From contig CP030884.1 of the NCBI GenBank assembly GCA_006969385.1, positions 4,272,249-4,336,248 of the forward strand: 64,000 nt of DNA, in the 5' to 3' direction. The position numbers and the translations under genes are program-made. This stretch comes from Planctomycetaceae bacterium. GTDB lineage: Bacteria; Planctomycetota; Phycisphaerae; UBA1845; UTPLA1. Below, piece after piece: positions 63,610 through 64,000 of this stretch. The notes under the pieces were generated by a model, which had not been told where the DNA came from, searched no databases, and saw only the letters and a program-made list of their open reading frames with translations. How positions within the stretch are numbered: the first letter of the stretch is position 1; each line of letters begins with the position of its first letter.

Positions 63610-63899
63610 TGTGAGCTTCCTTGAAGAAATTAGTCCATTTGCTTCGGAACGAAAACGCTTCACCGATAGCAAAATCAAATCAACTTGCCTTTGCACACAT
63701 GTGCACCGGCCTAAAGGGACGATTGTTATCCAAATTCCATTCTTTTTCAAATCCAGGCTTGGGTTTGGGGCAAATTTCTCTCCCGTTGACCGATAGGTCG
63801 TAGTCCCTCATTCACGTCGAGTCGAAAGCCCTGTTCCCCGCTCAAATTCTCCGCGCTCGATGACGCGACGAAATCGCCGAAAATTGCTACCCTGCGCGT

Positions 63900-64000
63900 A
63901 TGGAATCGAGCGCGTGGCCCAAACCGACACCGATACATCTCGGCAGCACCCTACTGTCCGTAGAGCGACTGTCCGAGTTGCATCGGAGCCCCTTGCAACC
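63900..64000 (+). CDS. Start of an unidentified gene running past the window edge
   Basis: An ATG at 63900 opens a frame to the end of the window (MESSAWPKPTPIHLGSTLLS and 13 more codons). There is no obvious ribosome-binding site. The 33 codons visible do not match a family, so the call is weak. Confidence 0.35.
   Translation, partial: MESSAWPKPTPIHLGSTLLSVERLSELHRSPLQ

Overview
This 64-kb window reads as chromosome of a Gram-negative bacterium of the PVC/Planctomycetota type, perhaps a Phycisphaerae-like lineage. That placement is inference. It rests on an exported protein with a PEP-CTERM tail, a pseudopilin-like protein with an H-X9-DG motif, a dockerin-type cell-surface protein, a KdsC/LptC-type lipopolysaccharide gene pair, many singly transcribed housekeeping genes, and dense REP palindromes with RAYT transposases. 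No rRNA operon, phage, plasmid origin or CRISPR array was seen.

Layout. 1-520: the end of a probable outer-membrane barrel protein, then two tiny lipoprotein-like peptides and a terminator. 539-11679: housekeeping genes (OB/HD 3'-5' exonuclease, purU, AraC/GyrI regulator, dnaE, a duplicated-domain lipoprotein, sucC, and gltA divergent from sucC). 11687-20211: an accessory stretch with a REP and a RAYT stump, a DUF4272 protein, a transglutaminase-esterase fusion, a secreted Gly/Asn-linker protein, a GH1 glycosidase and a small unknown gene bracketed by two inverted-repeat elements, and a class V aminotransferase. 20361-24902: a glycan-type locus with a DUF115/Maf protein overlapped by a nucleotidyltransferase/radical-SAM-like fusion that lacks two cluster cysteines, facing a PEP-CTERM-type polysaccharide deacetylase.

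24927-32476 is one minus-strand train: rpsP, trmD, rplS, yraN, tatD, ROK kinase, a TIGR04282-type glycosyltransferase, a lone receiver domain, an M16 peptidase and the deacetylase. A methyltransferase of the arsenosugar ArsM type lies divergent from it (32824-33990). 34000-41380 is the repeat-rich zone: two complete RAYT genes, each bracketed by its own REP family in inverted orientation, a third 34-bp-period palindromic array ahead of cstA, further single REPs and gene remnants. 41887-48716 holds tRNA-Leu(GAG), an RlmI-like methyltransferase, a PabA/TrpG-type amidotransferase, kdsC and a very large LptC/OstA-like gene broken by one apparent -1 frameshift in an A-run.

48717-49230 has no gene but folds convincingly on paper and ends in a terminator, so it is a candidate structured RNA. 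50577-55331 is a minus-strand cluster of four exported proteins, each with a different signal (PEP-CTERM, dockerin, type IV pilin-like leader, and a Cys-Gly plus membrane plus Arg tail). The rest is a membrane glycosyltransferase, an RlmN-like radical SAM protein, tRNA-Cys(GCA), a BlaI-type regulator, membrane proteins and a MagIII-like DNA glycosylase. The strongest unexplained signals are the pseudo-radical-SAM fusion, the RAYT/REP systems of at least two independent families, the inverted-repeat elements that supply stop codons, and the 49-kb structured region.
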